From assembly GCF_000711895.1 (NCBI RefSeq), contig NZ_JONO01000003.1, positions 124,001 through 188,000 on the forward strand: 64,000 bases of DNA. The letters run 5' to 3'. The notes beneath the pieces are model-generated. The model worked only from the letters and a program-made list of their open reading frames with translations. It made no database searches and had not been told where the DNA came from. This stretch comes from Photorhabdus australis DSM 17609 (GTDB lineage: Bacteria; Pseudomonadota; Gammaproteobacteria; Enterobacterales; Enterobacteriaceae). The stretch's first letter is position 1, and every line of letters begins with the position of its first letter. Positions 18,752 through 28,523 of the stretch are shown here, piece by piece. The position numbers and the translations under genes were made by a program.

Positions 18752-20113
18752 ATGCAAGCTACCGTTTTACAGAAAATTGTTAATGATAAAGCAAAATATC
18801 TTATTGAACGTAAGCAACAACAACCGCTGAAAAGTTTTATTGATTCCATTGCCACCAGCAGCCGTCGTTTTTATCAAGCGCTGAGCAATGAACAGACCGT
18901 TTTTATTTTGGAATGCAAAAAAGCTTCACCGTCAAAAGGACTTATTCGCCAGGATTTTGATCCAATCCAGATAGCGAAAACTTATCAACCTTATGCTGCC
19001 GCCATTTCTGTATTGACTGATGAAAAATATTTCCAGGGTAGCTACGATTACCTTCGACTGGTGAGTGATGCTGTTCCTCAACCAGTATTGTGCAAAGATT
19101 TTATTATCGATCCTTACCAGATTTACCTTGCTCGTTATTATCAGGCAGATGCGGTTTTACTGATGCTTTCCATCCTTGATGATGAACAATATATTACGTT
19201 GTCCGAACTTGCGCACAGCCTGAATATGGGCGTACTGACTGAAGTCAGCTCAGAAGAAGAGCGAAGCAGAGCTATTACACTAAAAGCCAAAGTAATTGGT
19301 ATCAATAATCGTGATCTAAGAGATCTTTCTATCGATTTAAACCGGACCAAACAACTTGCACCCCAGTTACCGGAAGGAACCGTTGTTATCAGCGAGTCAG
19401 GCATCCACCAGCATCAACAAATTCGTGAACTTAGCCATTATGCTAATGGTTTTTTGATTGGTAGTGCTTTGATGGCCCAACCCAATCTGGATTTAGCATT
19501 ACGTCAACTCATTTTGGGTGAAAATAAAGTCTGTGGGTTAACTCGTCCACAAGATGCTAAAGCGGCATTACAGGCAGGTGCTGTTTATGGTGGTTTGATA
19601 TTTGCTGAACATTCACCTCGTAAGATTAATATCCAACAAGCCCAACAAATCATCAATGCAGCAAATCTCAAATATGTAGGAGTATTTCAAAATCAATCAT
19701 CAACATTCATCAGTCATACCGCCCATACCCTTTCTCTGGCAGCAGTGCAATTGCATGGGGCTGAAGGCGAAATTTATATTCAAGAACTTAGAAAAATATT
19801 GCCCGAAAATTGCCAAATATGGAAAGCCATTGATGTGTCAAAAGGCGCATTCCATACCAAAGCAGGAAATATTGATCGTTATTTACTTGATAACGGCAAA
19901 GGCGGAACGGGCAAAAGTTTCGACTGGCAATTACTTGAAGAAAAATCACTCGACAATGTCATGCTAGCCGGTGGATTAAACGAAGAAAATTGCCAGCAAG
20001 CAGCAAAATATGGCTGCTCAGGGCTTGATTTTAACTCCGGCGTCGAAAGCTCACCCGGTATCAAAAGCAGTCATAAATTGAATAAAGTTTTTCAACGTTT
20101 GCGCTGCTACTAA
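18752..20113 (+). CDS. trpC: Bifunctional indole-3-glycerol-phosphate synthase / phosphoribosylanthranilate isomerase
   Basis: A 453-residue TrpC-TrpF fusion carries out two consecutive steps. The TrpC half (residues ~1-255) has FILECKKASPSKGLI, VLCKDFIIDPYQIY, GINNRDLRDLSIDL and VVISESGI. The TrpF half begins at NKVCGLTRPQDAKAAL and includes YGGLIFAEHSPRKI and the C-terminal GLDFNSGVESSPGIKS. Fusion and position are as in E. coli. Confidence 0.97.
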   Translation: MQATVLQKIVNDKAKYLIERKQQQPLKSFIDSIATSSRRFYQALSNEQTVFILECKKASPSKGLIRQDFDPIQIAKTYQPYAAAISVLTDEKYFQGSYDYLRLVSDAVPQPVLCKDFIIDPYQIYLARYYQADAVLLMLSILDDEQYITLSELAHSLNMGVLTEVSSEEERSRAITLKAKVIGINNRDLRDLSIDLNRTKQLAPQLPEGTVVISESGIHQHQQIRELSHYANGFLIGSALMAQPNLDLALRQLILGENKVCGLTRPQDAKAALQAGAVYGGLIFAEHSPRKINIQQAQQIINAANLKYVGVFQNQSSTFISHTAHTLSLAAVQLHGAEGEIYIQELRKILPENCQIWKAIDVSKGAFHTKAGNIDRYLLDNGKGGTGKSFDWQLLEEKSLDNVMLAGGLNEENCQQAAKYGCSGLDFNSGVESSPGIKSSHKLNKVFQRLRCY

Positions 20114-20155
20114 GCAGCAACAATTTTCTGATTAATTACATGGACAAATAGAATA

Positions 20156-21346
20156 ATGAGTAAACTTAACCCCTATTTTGGTGATTTCGGTGGACAATTT
20201 GTGCCGCAGATCCTTATTCCGGCCCTTGATCAATTAGAAGCAGCATTTATTGACGCCCAGAAAGATCCCGAATTCCAACAAGAGTTTCAAAACCTCCTGA
20301 AAAACTATGCAGGCAGACCCACTGCATTAACTTTATGTCGTAATCTGACCAGAGGCACCAAAACCCGCCTTTATCTGAAACGCGAAGATTTATTACACGG
20401 CGGCGCTCATAAAACCAATCAGGTACTTGGTCAAGCGTTACTAGCCAAACGTATGGGCAAACATGAAATTATTGCAGAAACCGGTGCCGGCCAGCACGGT
20501 GTAGCAACCGCCCTTGCCTGCGCACTTTTAAATATGAAATGCCGTATCTATATGGGGGCTAAAGATGTTGAGCGCCAATCCCCTAATGTCTTCCGCATGC
20601 GTCTGATGGGAGCCAAAGTTATCCCGGTTTACAGCGGCTCTGCAACGCTGAAAGATGCCTGTAACGAAGCACTGCGCGACTGGTCTGGTAGCTATGACAA
20701 GGCTCACTATTTATTAGGTACTGCCGCAGGCCCGCATCCTTACCCAACGATGGTTAGGGAGTTCCAACGTATGATTGGTGAAGAAGCCAAGTCCCAAATA
20801 TTAGCAAAGGAGGGACGTTTGCCCGATGCCGTGTTGGCCTGTATTGGTGGTGGTTCCAACGCTATTGGTATGTTTGCGGAATTTATTCCAGAAACCTCAG
20901 TACGGCTGATTGGTGTTGAACCCGCCGGACACGGTATTGAAACAGGTAAACATGGTGCCCCACTGAAACATGGCAAAACGGGGATCTATTTTGGTATGAA
21001 ATCACCCATGATGCAGACAAATGAAGGCCAGATTGAAGAATCTTATTCTATTTCAGCAGGCCTGGATTTCCCTTCCGTTGGTCCTCAACATGCTTATCTA
21101 AATAATATCGGGCGAGCTGACTATGTTTCTATCACTGACGATGAAGCATTAGAAGCATTCAAAACGCTTTCTCGCGAGGAAGGCATTATTCCCGCTCTCG
21201 AATCCTCACATGCGCTGGCTTATGCTTTGAAAATGATCCATCAGGCTCCAGATAAAGAACAATTATTGATCGTTAATCTATCCGGTCGTGGTGATAAAGA
21301 CATATTTACTGTTCATGATATTTTAAAATCAAGGGGGGAAATCTAA
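20156..21346 (+). CDS. trpB: Tryptophan synthase beta subunit
   Basis: The 396-residue TrpB condenses indole with serine using pyridoxal phosphate. PLP-lysine motif [15 protein letters not shown] (near residue 87), the glycine loop [13 protein letters not shown] and the terminal [16 protein letters not shown] are all present. A 42-base gap separates it from trpC, and its stop overlaps the trpA start by one base (TAATG), consistent with coupled synthesis of the alpha2-beta2 complex. Confidence 0.98.
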   Translation: MSKLNPYFGDFGGQFVPQILIPALDQLEAAFIDAQKDPEFQQEFQNLLKNYAGRPTALTLCRNLTRGTKTRLYLKREDLLHGGAHKTNQVLGQALLAKRMGKHEIIAETGAGQHGVATALACALLNMKCRIYMGAKDVERQSPNVFRMRLMGAKVIPVYSGSATLKDACNEALRDWSGSYDKAHYLLGTAAGPHPYPTMVREFQRMIGEEAKSQILAKEGRLPDAVLACIGGGSNAIGMFAEFIPETSVRLIGVEPAGHGIETGKHGAPLKHGKTGIYFGMKSPMMQTNEGQIEESYSISAGLDFPSVGPQHAYLNNIGRADYVSITDDEALEAFKTLSREEGIIPALESSHALAYALKMIHQAPDKEQLLIVNLSGRGDKDIFTVHDILKSRGEI

Positions 21347-22152
21347 TGGAACGTTACAAACAACTATTTAAGAAACTGGAAAATCTTAAACAAGGTGCTT
21401 TTATCCCCTTTGTCACACTGGGAGATCCAAATCCGGAATTATCACTGAAAATTATTGATACACTAATTGCCAGTGGAGCTGATGCACTTGAATTGGGAAT
21501 TCCTTTTTCTGATCCGCTGGCTGATGGCCCGACAATTCAGAATGCCAATTTACGTGCTTTTTCCTCAAATGTCACTCCTACCCTTTGTTTTGAATTACTC
21601 TCAAAGATTCGAGCGAAATACCCTGATATTCCAATTGGTTTATTAATGTACGCAAATCTGGTTTTTCATGATGGGATAGACGCATTTTATCAACGTTGCA
21701 AAGATGCAAATATCGACTCTGTATTAGTTGCAGATGTTCCTATATCAGAATCACGACCATTCCGTACCGCAGCGATAAAACACGGAATTGCACCTATTTT
21801 TATTTGTCCACCCAATGCAGAAGATGAATTATTACGTGAAATCGCTTCCAATAGCCGAGGATATACCTATCTATTATCCAGACCTGGGGTTACCGGTACA
21901 GAAAGACGCGCCGAACAGCCTTTAAATCATCTGGTCAATAAGTTGCGAGAATATCATGCCGCACCACCATTACAAGGGTTTGGTATTTCAGAACCTGAAC
22001 AGGTCAAAGAAACGCTAGCAAGCGGAGCGGCTGGAGTTATTTCTGGATCTGCCATAGTCAAAATTATTGAAGGAAATCTTTCTCAACCAGAAATAATGCA
22101 GAAAGAACTGACTGAATTTGTCTCAAAAATGAAATCTGCAACTCAAGTTTAG
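21346..22152 (+). CDS. trpA: Tryptophan synthase alpha subunit
   Basis: The 268-residue TrpA cleaves indole-3-glycerol phosphate and channels indole to TrpB. Catalytic Glu lies in [19 protein letters not shown] and the catalytic Asp in [22 protein letters not shown] and [10 protein letters not shown] form the phosphate-binding face. It is the last gene of the operon, followed within ten bases by a strong terminator. Confidence 0.98.
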   Translation: MERYKQLFKKLENLKQGAFIPFVTLGDPNPELSLKIIDTLIASGADALELGIPFSDPLADGPTIQNANLRAFSSNVTPTLCFELLSKIRAKYPDIPIGLLMYANLVFHDGIDAFYQRCKDANIDSVLVADVPISESRPFRTAAIKHGIAPIFICPPNAEDELLREIASNSRGYTYLLSRPGVTGTERRAEQPLNHLVNKLREYHAAPPLQGFGISEPEQVKETLASGAAGVISGSAIVKIIEGNLSQPEIMQKELTEFVSKMKSATQV

Positions 22153-22154
22153 AG

Positions 22155-22187
22155 AAAAAACGGGGCAAATTTTGCCCCATTTTTTTC
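22155..22187. terminator. Intrinsic terminator at the end of the trp operon
   Basis: GGGGCAAA - TTTTGCCCC with seven following T and six preceding A residues can terminate trpA rightward and ompW leftward. Confidence 0.9.
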
Positions 22188-22210
22188 ATATCAAATAAAC
22201 TTGATTCTGA

Positions 22211-22852
22211 TCAGAAATGATAACCGACACCAAACATAAATACCCATGGATCAAGCCGGGTATCAATTTTATATTGCTGATCACCCGCTTTGAATTTTAC
22301 GTCTGTCTCTACGTTTACCCACCATACAGAGGCGTTTAACATCCAGTTCTGATCTAACTCATAATCCAGACCAACGTGTCCCGCAACACCCCAAGAATCT
22401 TTTAAATCCAGACTATGTAAGTTGTTATCTCTCACAGCTGAATTACCATTGAATTTTTCATTAAAGAAAGTGGTATAGTTCAGACCGATACCAACATAGG
22501 GGCGAAATTGACTTTCTTTAGAACCGAAATAATATTGTGCCATTAATGTCGGTGGCAGATGTTTTACTTTAGCAATATCACCAACACCCGGTAAACTTAC
22601 CTGATGTTGGAAAGGTGTCCCTGCCAGTAATTCAACACCTATATTATCGGTAATCATATAACTGAAGGTTAAACCCATCTGAGTATTATTATCCGCACTA
22701 AAAGAACCCACCCCTAATACATTATCAGAGCCAGTATTAGGTCTTATCGTCGCAGTACCCGTACGGAAAATAAAATCACCTGCTTGATGCGCAAAAGCAA
22801 ATGATGGTGCTAAAGTTGCCGCTGCTAATACAATTGCCGAAAGTTTTCTCAT
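22211..22852 (-). CDS. ompW: Outer membrane protein W
   Basis: The 213-residue OmpW is an eight-stranded outer-membrane beta-barrel with a narrow hydrophobic channel. A signal peptide (MRKLSAIVLAAATLAPSFAFA) with cleavage before HQAGDF, strands rich in alternating aromatics, and the terminal GVGYHF ending in Phe are typical. ompW is near trpA and yciC in E. coli too. A perfect FNR-type site lies 148 bases upstream of its start, matching the oxygen response known for E. coli ompW. Confidence 0.95.
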   Translation of the reverse strand: MRKLSAIVLAAATLAPSFAFAHQAGDFIFRTGTATIRPNTGSDNVLGVGSFSADNNTQMGLTFSYMITDNIGVELLAGTPFQHQVSLPGVGDIAKVKHLPPTLMAQYYFGSKESQFRPYVGIGLNYTTFFNEKFNGNSAVRDNNLHSLDLKDSWGVAGHVGLDYELDQNWMLNASVWWVNVETDVKFKAGDQQYKIDTRLDPWVFMFGVGYHF

Positions 22853-23290
22853 TATTCATCCCATTTCCTGTTATTTAAAGTAAACCAAAATATACCCATA
22901 TATTTGAAATTATGATCCAAGACAGATCACATCTTTTAAATAATTTAAGCAAAATCTTATATTTGCAATATTATTATTTCAATAATGAATTATTTTAAAT
23001 TGATGCAAATCAAAGTTTTTTCGTTATTAATCGGTTAGCAACTTTCTATTTATATATCAATTCCGATGTTTTATCTCTCATCTCATTATATTTCCATTAT
23101 GTTTTAATAAGGTTAATTTTTTGTTTATTTTTATATCAAAAATATAATATGAAGAACTTTTTTCTACCATCAACAATCACGACCAACCGCTAATTTATCC
23201 GTACCCTCTCCTTTCTACTATCCACGTTTCCCCATAACAAGGTACAATCAACCACTATGCATTGTTGTTTAACCTGATAGGAGCTGCTTC
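22853..23290. other. Divergent ompW / yciC promoter region
   Basis: This AT-rich region of 438 bases has no gene. The clearest signal is the FNR-type palindrome at 23000-23013. The yciC start is preceded by AGGAG at 23279-23283. Confidence 0.65.
23000..23013. promoter_or_regulatory. FNR-type binding site upstream of ompW
   Basis: TTGATGCAAATCAA is an exact match to TTGAT-N4-ATCAA. It is 148 bases upstream of the ompW start codon, compatible with activation of a promoter in between. Confidence 0.65.
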
Positions 23291-24055
23291 ATGCCAATCA
23301 CGGCAAATACCCTGTACCGTGACAGTTTTAACTTTTTCAAGAATCAACTGTTAAGTATCCTGACCCTGGCCGTTCTGGCGGCGCTGATAACCACCTTATT
23401 GGGGCACCTATTTGTTCCTGACAGCGAACAGATGAAATTGCTGACAGAAGCAGAATTCACTTTTGCAACCTCAGGCAAGGCCGGTATTCAGGATCTCGTG
23501 TCTCAAATGACCCCAGAGCAACAGTCAATGATCATGCGTGCAGGTATCGGAACCATTTTCTCTAATATGGTGGGCAGTGTGCTACTGGTTGGTGGTGTAC
23601 TGACGCTGGTCGCAGCAATTTCAGCAGGAAACCGTATTTCTTCATTACAGGCAATTGGTCTATCCGCAAGCCAATTACCGAAATTGTTTTTACTGCTATT
23701 GGTATGTACTCTACTGATTCAACTTGGTTTGATGGTAATGCTGATACCAGGAATTATCTTGTCTGTTACTTTGGCTTTATCACCCATTATCATGACCGTT
23801 GAACGTAGTGGTATTTTTGCCTCTATGAAAGCAAGCTGGAAATTGGCATTTGCCAATATTCGTTTACTGATTCCGGCAATTCTATTATGGCTGACTGCAA
23901 AACTCTTAATAGCGTTTATTATTGACCGTCTGACATTCATTCATAATGAGATGGCAGGAATCACGCTTGGCGTATTGAATAACTTGATCTCTGCCATTCT
24001 GCTGATCTACCTGTTCCGCTTATATATGCTAGTCGCCTCTTCACAACAAAAATAA
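23291..24055 (+). CDS. yciC: YciC family inner membrane protein (UPF0259)
   Basis: This 254-residue polytopic membrane protein matches the E. coli YciC family of unknown function, starting MPITANTLYRDSFNFFKNQL. About six hydrophobic segments are visible (residues ~20-40, 85-110, 125-155, 160-170, 190-215, 225-250). A diverged second copy of its last 24 codons lies 0.9 kb downstream at 24907-24981. The neighbouring yciB, adjacent in E. coli, has been displaced by the OmpX-like and SulP genes. Confidence 0.92.
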   Translation: MPITANTLYRDSFNFFKNQLLSILTLAVLAALITTLLGHLFVPDSEQMKLLTEAEFTFATSGKAGIQDLVSQMTPEQQSMIMRAGIGTIFSNMVGSVLLVGGVLTLVAAISAGNRISSLQAIGLSASQLPKLFLLLLVCTLLIQLGLMVMLIPGIILSVTLALSPIIMTVERSGIFASMKASWKLAFANIRLLIPAILLWLTAKLLIAFIIDRLTFIHNEMAGITLGVLNNLISAILLIYLFRLYMLVASSQQK

Positions 24056-24060
24056 ATAAA

Positions 24061-24082
24061 TTCCCTGTCTCACGACAGGGAA
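24061..24082. terminator. Perfect hairpin between convergent yciC and OmpX-like genes
   Basis: TTCCCTGTC - TCAC - GACAGGGAA is a nine-base-pair perfect stem. The leftward side is followed by TTTATTTATTT; the rightward T run is weaker. Confidence 0.65.
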
Positions 24083-24131
24083 TCTTCTCAAAATAGTGCT
24101 AACCAGGTTAAATATAAATTAGCAAATTTGA

Positions 24132-24650
24132 TTAAAACCGATAACCAACACCCACTACCCAAGTGCCTACTTTAAGGTCACCCAGTTTTGAATATTCATA
24201 GGATGCATCGATAGCCAGATTTGGCATAGGATTAAACTGTAATCCTGCCCCATAACCAACAGATGTTTTGCTTTCTGAATAATCATTAGGGCCTTTAACT
24301 TTTCCGCGTGCAGCACCAACCAGACCGTATACACTCACATATTCATTAAAACGGTATGTAGGGCCAGCCATCAAAGAATAATAATCCATATCAAGTTTGG
24401 TGAGTTTTTTATCACCATATTTGAAATCGTAACCCGTATATGTGGCCGAGCTAATAACACCGAAATGATCATCCAACTCATAACGATATTTTATGTTAAA
24501 ACCTTTTGGGTCTTTATTAGGTTTATTACCATCATACTTTACATGTCCCTGAGCATAGCCACCAGAAATAGTACTTTCACCGGCATTTGCTGCAAATGCG
24601 AATACAGATAAACCTACTGCCACTACTGAGGCTACCAATGTTTTTTTCAT
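24132..24650 (-). CDS. OmpX/Ail/Lom-family outer membrane protein
   Basis: A 172-residue small beta-barrel with signal peptide MKKTLVASVVAVGLSVFAFAANA, cleaved before GESTISGGY. GGYAQGHVKY, FNIKYRYELDDHFGVISS, YYSLMAGPTYRFNEYVSVYGLVGAARG and the terminal GTWVVGVGYRF are the OmpX/Ail/PagC strand signatures. Family members serve in adhesion, serum resistance or stress; which applies here cannot be told. It is an insertion relative to the E. coli order and is bordered by yciC and a yciC remnant. Confidence 0.9.
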   Translation of the reverse strand: MKKTLVASVVAVGLSVFAFAANAGESTISGGYAQGHVKYDGNKPNKDPKGFNIKYRYELDDHFGVISSATYTGYDFKYGDKKLTKLDMDYYSLMAGPTYRFNEYVSVYGLVGAARGKVKGPNDYSESKTSVGYGAGLQFNPMPNLAIDASYEYSKLGDLKVGTWVVGVGYRF

Positions 24651-25263
24651 TGAAAATCCCTAATATTGTATAAAATATAAAAACAACTAATTGCGAGCCG
24701 GTATTGTTTACCAACAATTAACCGGAAACAACTAAATTCTCTTTATTGTTAATTTCCCGTTTAATAAAGAAAAAACTCTATGATTATGGTAAATTCAGCA
24801 AAAAACCTTATTTCTTTATTATAGAAAATTGATTTACCAGAGAGCTAACTCGCATAATGGTTCCTTCGACGACTTATATACCAAGATAGTAGAAATTATT
24901 ATTGATGTGTTGAATAATTTAATCTCCACTATTCTACTTATTTACCTATTCCGGTTATATGTGCTAACTGCCTTTTCATAGAAAAAATAAACATAAAATC
25001 ATTACCCTGGCAAACCCCATAGCTATAAAAACTATGGAGCTGACAGGTCATAACATAAATTGGGTTCGGCGGTATTAGATCTACTGCTTTAAACCGCTAT
25101 ACTTTTGGCTCCACAAGATGACATAACCCTTTCAACGGTTTCTTGCTCAATTTTTATTTCAAAATCAGTAAACAGCGCTTTTGGTTTTACATTTCTGCCA
25201 TTTTTTTCCACAGGCACAAAACTATGTCAATTCAGTGTTTTTAACGTAGCTGACATTGAATTT
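24651..25263. other. Intergenic region with yciC remnant
   Basis: About 610 bases with no intact gene. The left part would hold the promoter of the OmpX-like gene. The yciC tail remnant lies at 24907-24981. The right part contains a 45-codon leftward open stretch without start signal or known family. Confidence 0.6.
24907..24981 (+). pseudogene. Remnant of a second yciC copy (3' end only)
   Basis: The frame VLNNLISTILLIYLFRLYVLTAFS-stop reproduces the last part of YciC (VLNNLISAILLIYLFRLYMLVASS) with mostly synonymous nucleotide changes. The few codons before it (KIVEIIID) recall KLLIAFIID of YciC, as if 15 codons between were deleted in frame. The rest of the gene is absent. Confidence 0.75.
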
Positions 25264-26976
25264 TTATTTTTTAATGTAATTAGAGTACCACTCCGGCTTA
25301 CTTTGAATCATTCGTACCGCAAAATAGAGATCGGGCACCACAATGAGATCATCATCACTACTTCTCAGTTTATTCTGTTTTATCCAGCGGGTAAGTTCTG
25401 TCCGACGGCCAGCAAGCACCAGTGTGATACCTTTCACTTTCAACTCAGCAATCAATTCATCAATAGCCGCAAACACACTGACATCGTCATAGGTAAAACT
25501 AACAGCCGCATCAACAACCAGCCAACCTGGACGTTTTTGCGCTTTGTCAACATGCTGTAACACCCGCTTTTTAAAATAACTGACATTAAAATAAGTCAAT
25601 GGTGAGTTAAACCGGTACAACATTACACCATCTATCGGTTTAATCTCATTACCCTGGTTAATTGAATGGATCATCCCTTGTTCATTAACACCCAAAAGCT
25701 GATCTGTCGGACGGAATATAATTCGCAAAAACTGCAATAAACCAAGCAGAACGGCAAAACCTACTCCATTAATCAAACCAACTACCAGCACTGCAATCAG
25801 GGTAAATAGCGACAAAGTAAATGCCTGATGATTTCGTTTCCGCAGTGACCAAATTGCCCGCAAACTCAACAATGATGATGCTGAATAAATTAGCACCACA
25901 CCAAGGGATGACAATGGAATATAAGTCAGGAAATCTGCCATAAACAGCAAAATCAATAAAATCACAGAAGCCGCAATAACAGAAACGAGCTGCGTTTTCC
26001 CACCAATAGCATCATTAACCGCAGTACGGCTGCTAGCAGCACTGACCGCAAATCCCTGCGATAAAGCAGAAGCAATGTTCGCAATGCCCAACGCCCTAAG
26101 TTCAGAATCCGCATCGACCTGATAGCCGTTTTTACTGGCAAAGCTACGAGCAGTCATCATAAAACTAACAAAACTGATAACAGCAAGGTTCAGAGATGGA
26201 ATAACCAACTCACGCATAATTCCAGGTTGAAAATCCGGCATTGGTACAATCGGTAATCCTCCATCACTAACGCTACCAACAATCTGGATGCCATATTCTT
26301 CAAGCCCAAATTGCCAACTTATATAAGTCGTTAATACCATAGCCAACAAAGGCCCCGGCCAAGCCGGGCGAAAGAAACGCACCGTCAATAAAATCAACAC
26401 CGTTACAACAGACATTGCTAATGTCGGTAAATGAGTATTCATTAATTTAGCCGGTAGTACGAACACCCTTTCAATCAGTCCAACCGGCACATCTGAAAAG
26501 CCGAAGACTTTAGCTAACTGATCAACAATGATTGTCAATGCAACTCCATTCATTAATCCTTTCAATATCGGCCTTGAAAGAAAATCAACAAACGTCCCTA
26601 ATCGGAAATGGCTGGCGATAACACACCATATCCCGGTCATTAAAGTCATCACAATCGCCAGCTGCCAACGCACATCTTCATTACCAAAAGCCAATGGTAC
26701 CACTGCTGCGGCAATGACGGCACAAGTTGCCGCATCCGGTCCGACAATCAACTGTCTTGAAGTGCCAAATAATGCATAAGCGAACATAGGTAAAATACAT
26801 GCGTAAAGACCTATAATTGCACTTATCTCCATCAATTCAGCATAAGCAATAGCGACAGGCAGAGCGACAGCAGCCACAGAAAACCCTGCCCTTAGATCAT
26901 GACCAAACCACTCCCTGCGATAATGAGAAAAACTGCCCAACCCTGGCATCCAACGCTGTAGTTTTTTCCACCGCAT
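25264..26976 (-). CDS. SulP-family anion transporter with C-terminal STAS domain
   Basis: This 570-residue protein belongs to the SLC26/SulP family. The N-terminal sulfate-transporter domain (about residues 20-400, some 12-14 hydrophobic segments) includes FSVAAVALPVAIAYAELM and VGPDAATCAVIAA, typical of the anion-binding half-helices. The C-terminal ~130 residues, with WLVVDAAVSFTYDDVSVFAAIDELI, form a STAS domain. The substrate (sulfate, bicarbonate, dicarboxylate) cannot be assigned. It is not the DauA orthologue by sequence, and it lies in a block inserted between yciC and yciB. Confidence 0.9.
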   Translation of the reverse strand: MRWKKLQRWMPGLGSFSHYRREWFGHDLRAGFSVAAVALPVAIAYAELMEISAIIGLYACILPMFAYALFGTSRQLIVGPDAATCAVIAAAVVPLAFGNEDVRWQLAIVMTLMTGIWCVIASHFRLGTFVDFLSRPILKGLMNGVALTIIVDQLAKVFGFSDVPVGLIERVFVLPAKLMNTHLPTLAMSVVTVLILLTVRFFRPAWPGPLLAMVLTTYISWQFGLEEYGIQIVGSVSDGGLPIVPMPDFQPGIMRELVIPSLNLAVISFVSFMMTARSFASKNGYQVDADSELRALGIANIASALSQGFAVSAASSRTAVNDAIGGKTQLVSVIAASVILLILLFMADFLTYIPLSSLGVVLIYSASSLLSLRAIWSLRKRNHQAFTLSLFTLIAVLVVGLINGVGFAVLLGLLQFLRIIFRPTDQLLGVNEQGMIHSINQGNEIKPIDGVMLYRFNSPLTYFNVSYFKKRVLQHVDKAQKRPGWLVVDAAVSFTYDDVSVFAAIDELIAELKVKGITLVLAGRRTELTRWIKQNKLRSSDDDLIVVPDLYFAVRMIQSKPEWYSNYIKK

Positions 26977-27013
26977 CCTATTTATGCCCTCTTATTTTTC
27001 AATGGGTTTTAGT

Positions 27014-27140
27014 TATACCCAATAGATTTCAAGATGCATCGCGACGGCAAAGGAGCGAATCCCCGGGAGCATAGATAACTATGTGACTGGGGTGAGTGAG
27101 TGCAGCCAACAAAGAGGCAACTTGAAAGATAACAGGTATA
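27014..27140 (-). repeat. ERIC (IRU) repeat, full length
   Basis: A 127-bp copy in the intergenic region before yciB (26977-27326), with the core GAATCCCCGGGAG / GTGACTGGGGTGAG. I see no gene in the rest of that gap. Confidence 0.93.
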
Positions 27141-27326
27141 TAATGCTGTGTTATATGTTCACTGACAATAGGAAGTTAATTACGCCGCCCTTTATGGTAA
27201 AATTGTGCGAAACGGATCGATAAAATTCTTTTTTTATTGATAACTAAAGTCATACTGTTGCCGCTTGGTACACCTAATCACCAACATCGGGTACAGTCAG
27301 ATATCGGAATTACGATAGGTTCAAAC

Positions 27327-27863
27327 ATGAAACAACTTTTAGACTTTTTACCTTTAGTCGTGTTTTTTGTTGTATACAAAATGTATGACATTTTCTACGC
27401 TTCCGGGGCCTTAATTGCAGCGACGGGCTTAGCTGTAGCTATTACTTATTTCATCTACCGAAAAGTAGAAAAATCTTCTCTGATCACGTTTATTATGGTT
27501 GCTGTTTTCGGCACCTTAACGTTGGCTTTCCACAGCGACCTATTTATCAAATGGAAAGTCACAGCAATCTACGGTTTATTCTCATTAGCCTTGCTTGGCA
27601 GCCAATGGTTCATGAAAAAACCACTTATTCAGAAAATGCTAGGAAAAGAATTAGTTTTACCCGATTTTGTCTGGAATAAACTGAATATGGCATGGGCACT
27701 GTTCTTCATTGCTTGTGCTCTGGCTAATATTTATGTCGCATTCTGGTTACCACAAGATGTCTGGGTTAACTTCAAAGTATTTGGTCTAACTGCTCTGACT
27801 CTGGTTTTCACCGTGCTCAGTGTAGTATATATTTACCGCCACCTGCCACGCGAACAGAAGTAA
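27327..27863 (+). CDS. yciB: YciB, intracellular septation protein A family
   Basis: The 178-residue inner-membrane protein matches E. coli YciB (also IspZ), linked to cell-envelope synthesis and septation. It starts [22 protein letters not shown] and has five hydrophobic segments. The frame is open from 27237, but the family N-terminus is at 27327. [23 protein letters not shown] and [20 protein letters not shown] are conserved blocks. yciA follows after 77 bases. Confidence 0.95.
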   Translation: MKQLLDFLPLVVFFVVYKMYDIFYASGALIAATGLAVAITYFIYRKVEKSSLITFIMVAVFGTLTLAFHSDLFIKWKVTAIYGLFSLALLGSQWFMKKPLIQKMLGKELVLPDFVWNKLNMAWALFFIACALANIYVAFWLPQDVWVNFKVFGLTALTLVFTVLSVVYIYRHLPREQK

Positions 27864-27940
27864 CCATATTCAAATGAATACCTGTCTTCTGCAATCTGTA
27901 GGCAGGTATTGTTTTTTCATCAAATAAAGTAAAGTTTTCA

Positions 27941-28372
27941 ATGACACAACAACAATTACCCAACGGAGAGTTAGTACTCCGCACACTGGCTATGCCTGCC
28001 GATACCAACGCGAATGGAGACATTTTTGGCGGATGGTTAATGTCGCAAATGGATATTGGGGGCGCAATTCTGGCAAAAGAAATTGCAGAGGGCCGTGTTG
28101 TCACTGTCAGAGTAAATGGTATTACTTTCCTAAAACCTGTTGCTGTTGGTGATGTCGTGTGCTGTTATGCACATTGTCTCAAAACCGGCAACAGTTCGAT
28201 TACCATTAATATCGAAGTTTGGGTGAAGAAAGTAGCATCTGAACCTGTAGGTCAACGCTATCGTGCAACCGAAGCCATATTCACTTATGTTGCTGTTAAT
28301 GAGGATAATACTCCACGCCGTTTACCAGAAGGTAAAACCCAATTCCAGCTAACCAGTAGCACTGACGAATAA
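27941..28372 (+). CDS. yciA: YciA acyl-CoA thioesterase
   Basis: This 143-residue hot-dog-fold thioesterase hydrolyses a broad range of acyl-CoAs. The catalytic region LAMPADTNANGDIFGGWLMSQMDIGG contains the conserved Asn-Gly-Asp, and VTVRVNGITFLKPVAVGDVVCCY is the central strand set. The C-terminus is some ten residues longer than in E. coli. A clear terminator follows. Confidence 0.96.
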   Translation: MTQQQLPNGELVLRTLAMPADTNANGDIFGGWLMSQMDIGGAILAKEIAEGRVVTVRVNGITFLKPVAVGDVVCCYAHCLKTGNSSITINIEVWVKKVASEPVGQRYRATEAIFTYVAVNEDNTPRRLPEGKTQFQLTSSTDE

Positions 28373-28391
28373 ACTTGATCTTGATGTGGAT

Positions 28392-28424
28392 AAAAAAAGG
28401 AGCATCTCAATAATGCTCCTTTTT
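28392..28424. terminator. Intrinsic terminator downstream of yciA
   Basis: AGGAGCAT - 7 nt - ATGCTCCT with five following T on the rightward strand and seven A before it. It can act for yciA. Confidence 0.88.
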
Positions 28425-28427
28425 ATC

Positions 28428-28509
28428 TATACCCTTCATCTTTCAAGTTGCTGCTTTGTTGGCTGCGTTCACTTGCCGCCGCACTGCAACTTGAAATCTA
28501 TTGGGTATA
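28428..28509 (+). repeat. Short ERIC derivative
   Basis: About 82 bp with both ERIC ends (TATACCCTTCATCTTTCAAG and GCAACTTGAAATCTATTGGG) but lacking the central palindromic core. The middle reads TTGGCTGCGTTCACTTGCCG. It separates the yciA terminator from the end of tonB. Confidence 0.8.
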
Positions 28510-28523
28510 TATTTTTCCGATAG

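Noticed and set aside
25089-25256. Leftward 45-codon open stretch ending VMSSCGAKSIAV, possibly preceded by MSATLKTLN and an in-frame TGA
   Set aside because: Not recognised, no ribosome binding site, and this length of open frame is not significant in such AT-rich DNA. A gene remnant remains possible.
25105-25560. Rightward 151-codon open frame
   Set aside because: It lies mostly antisense to the SulP gene and has no family features.
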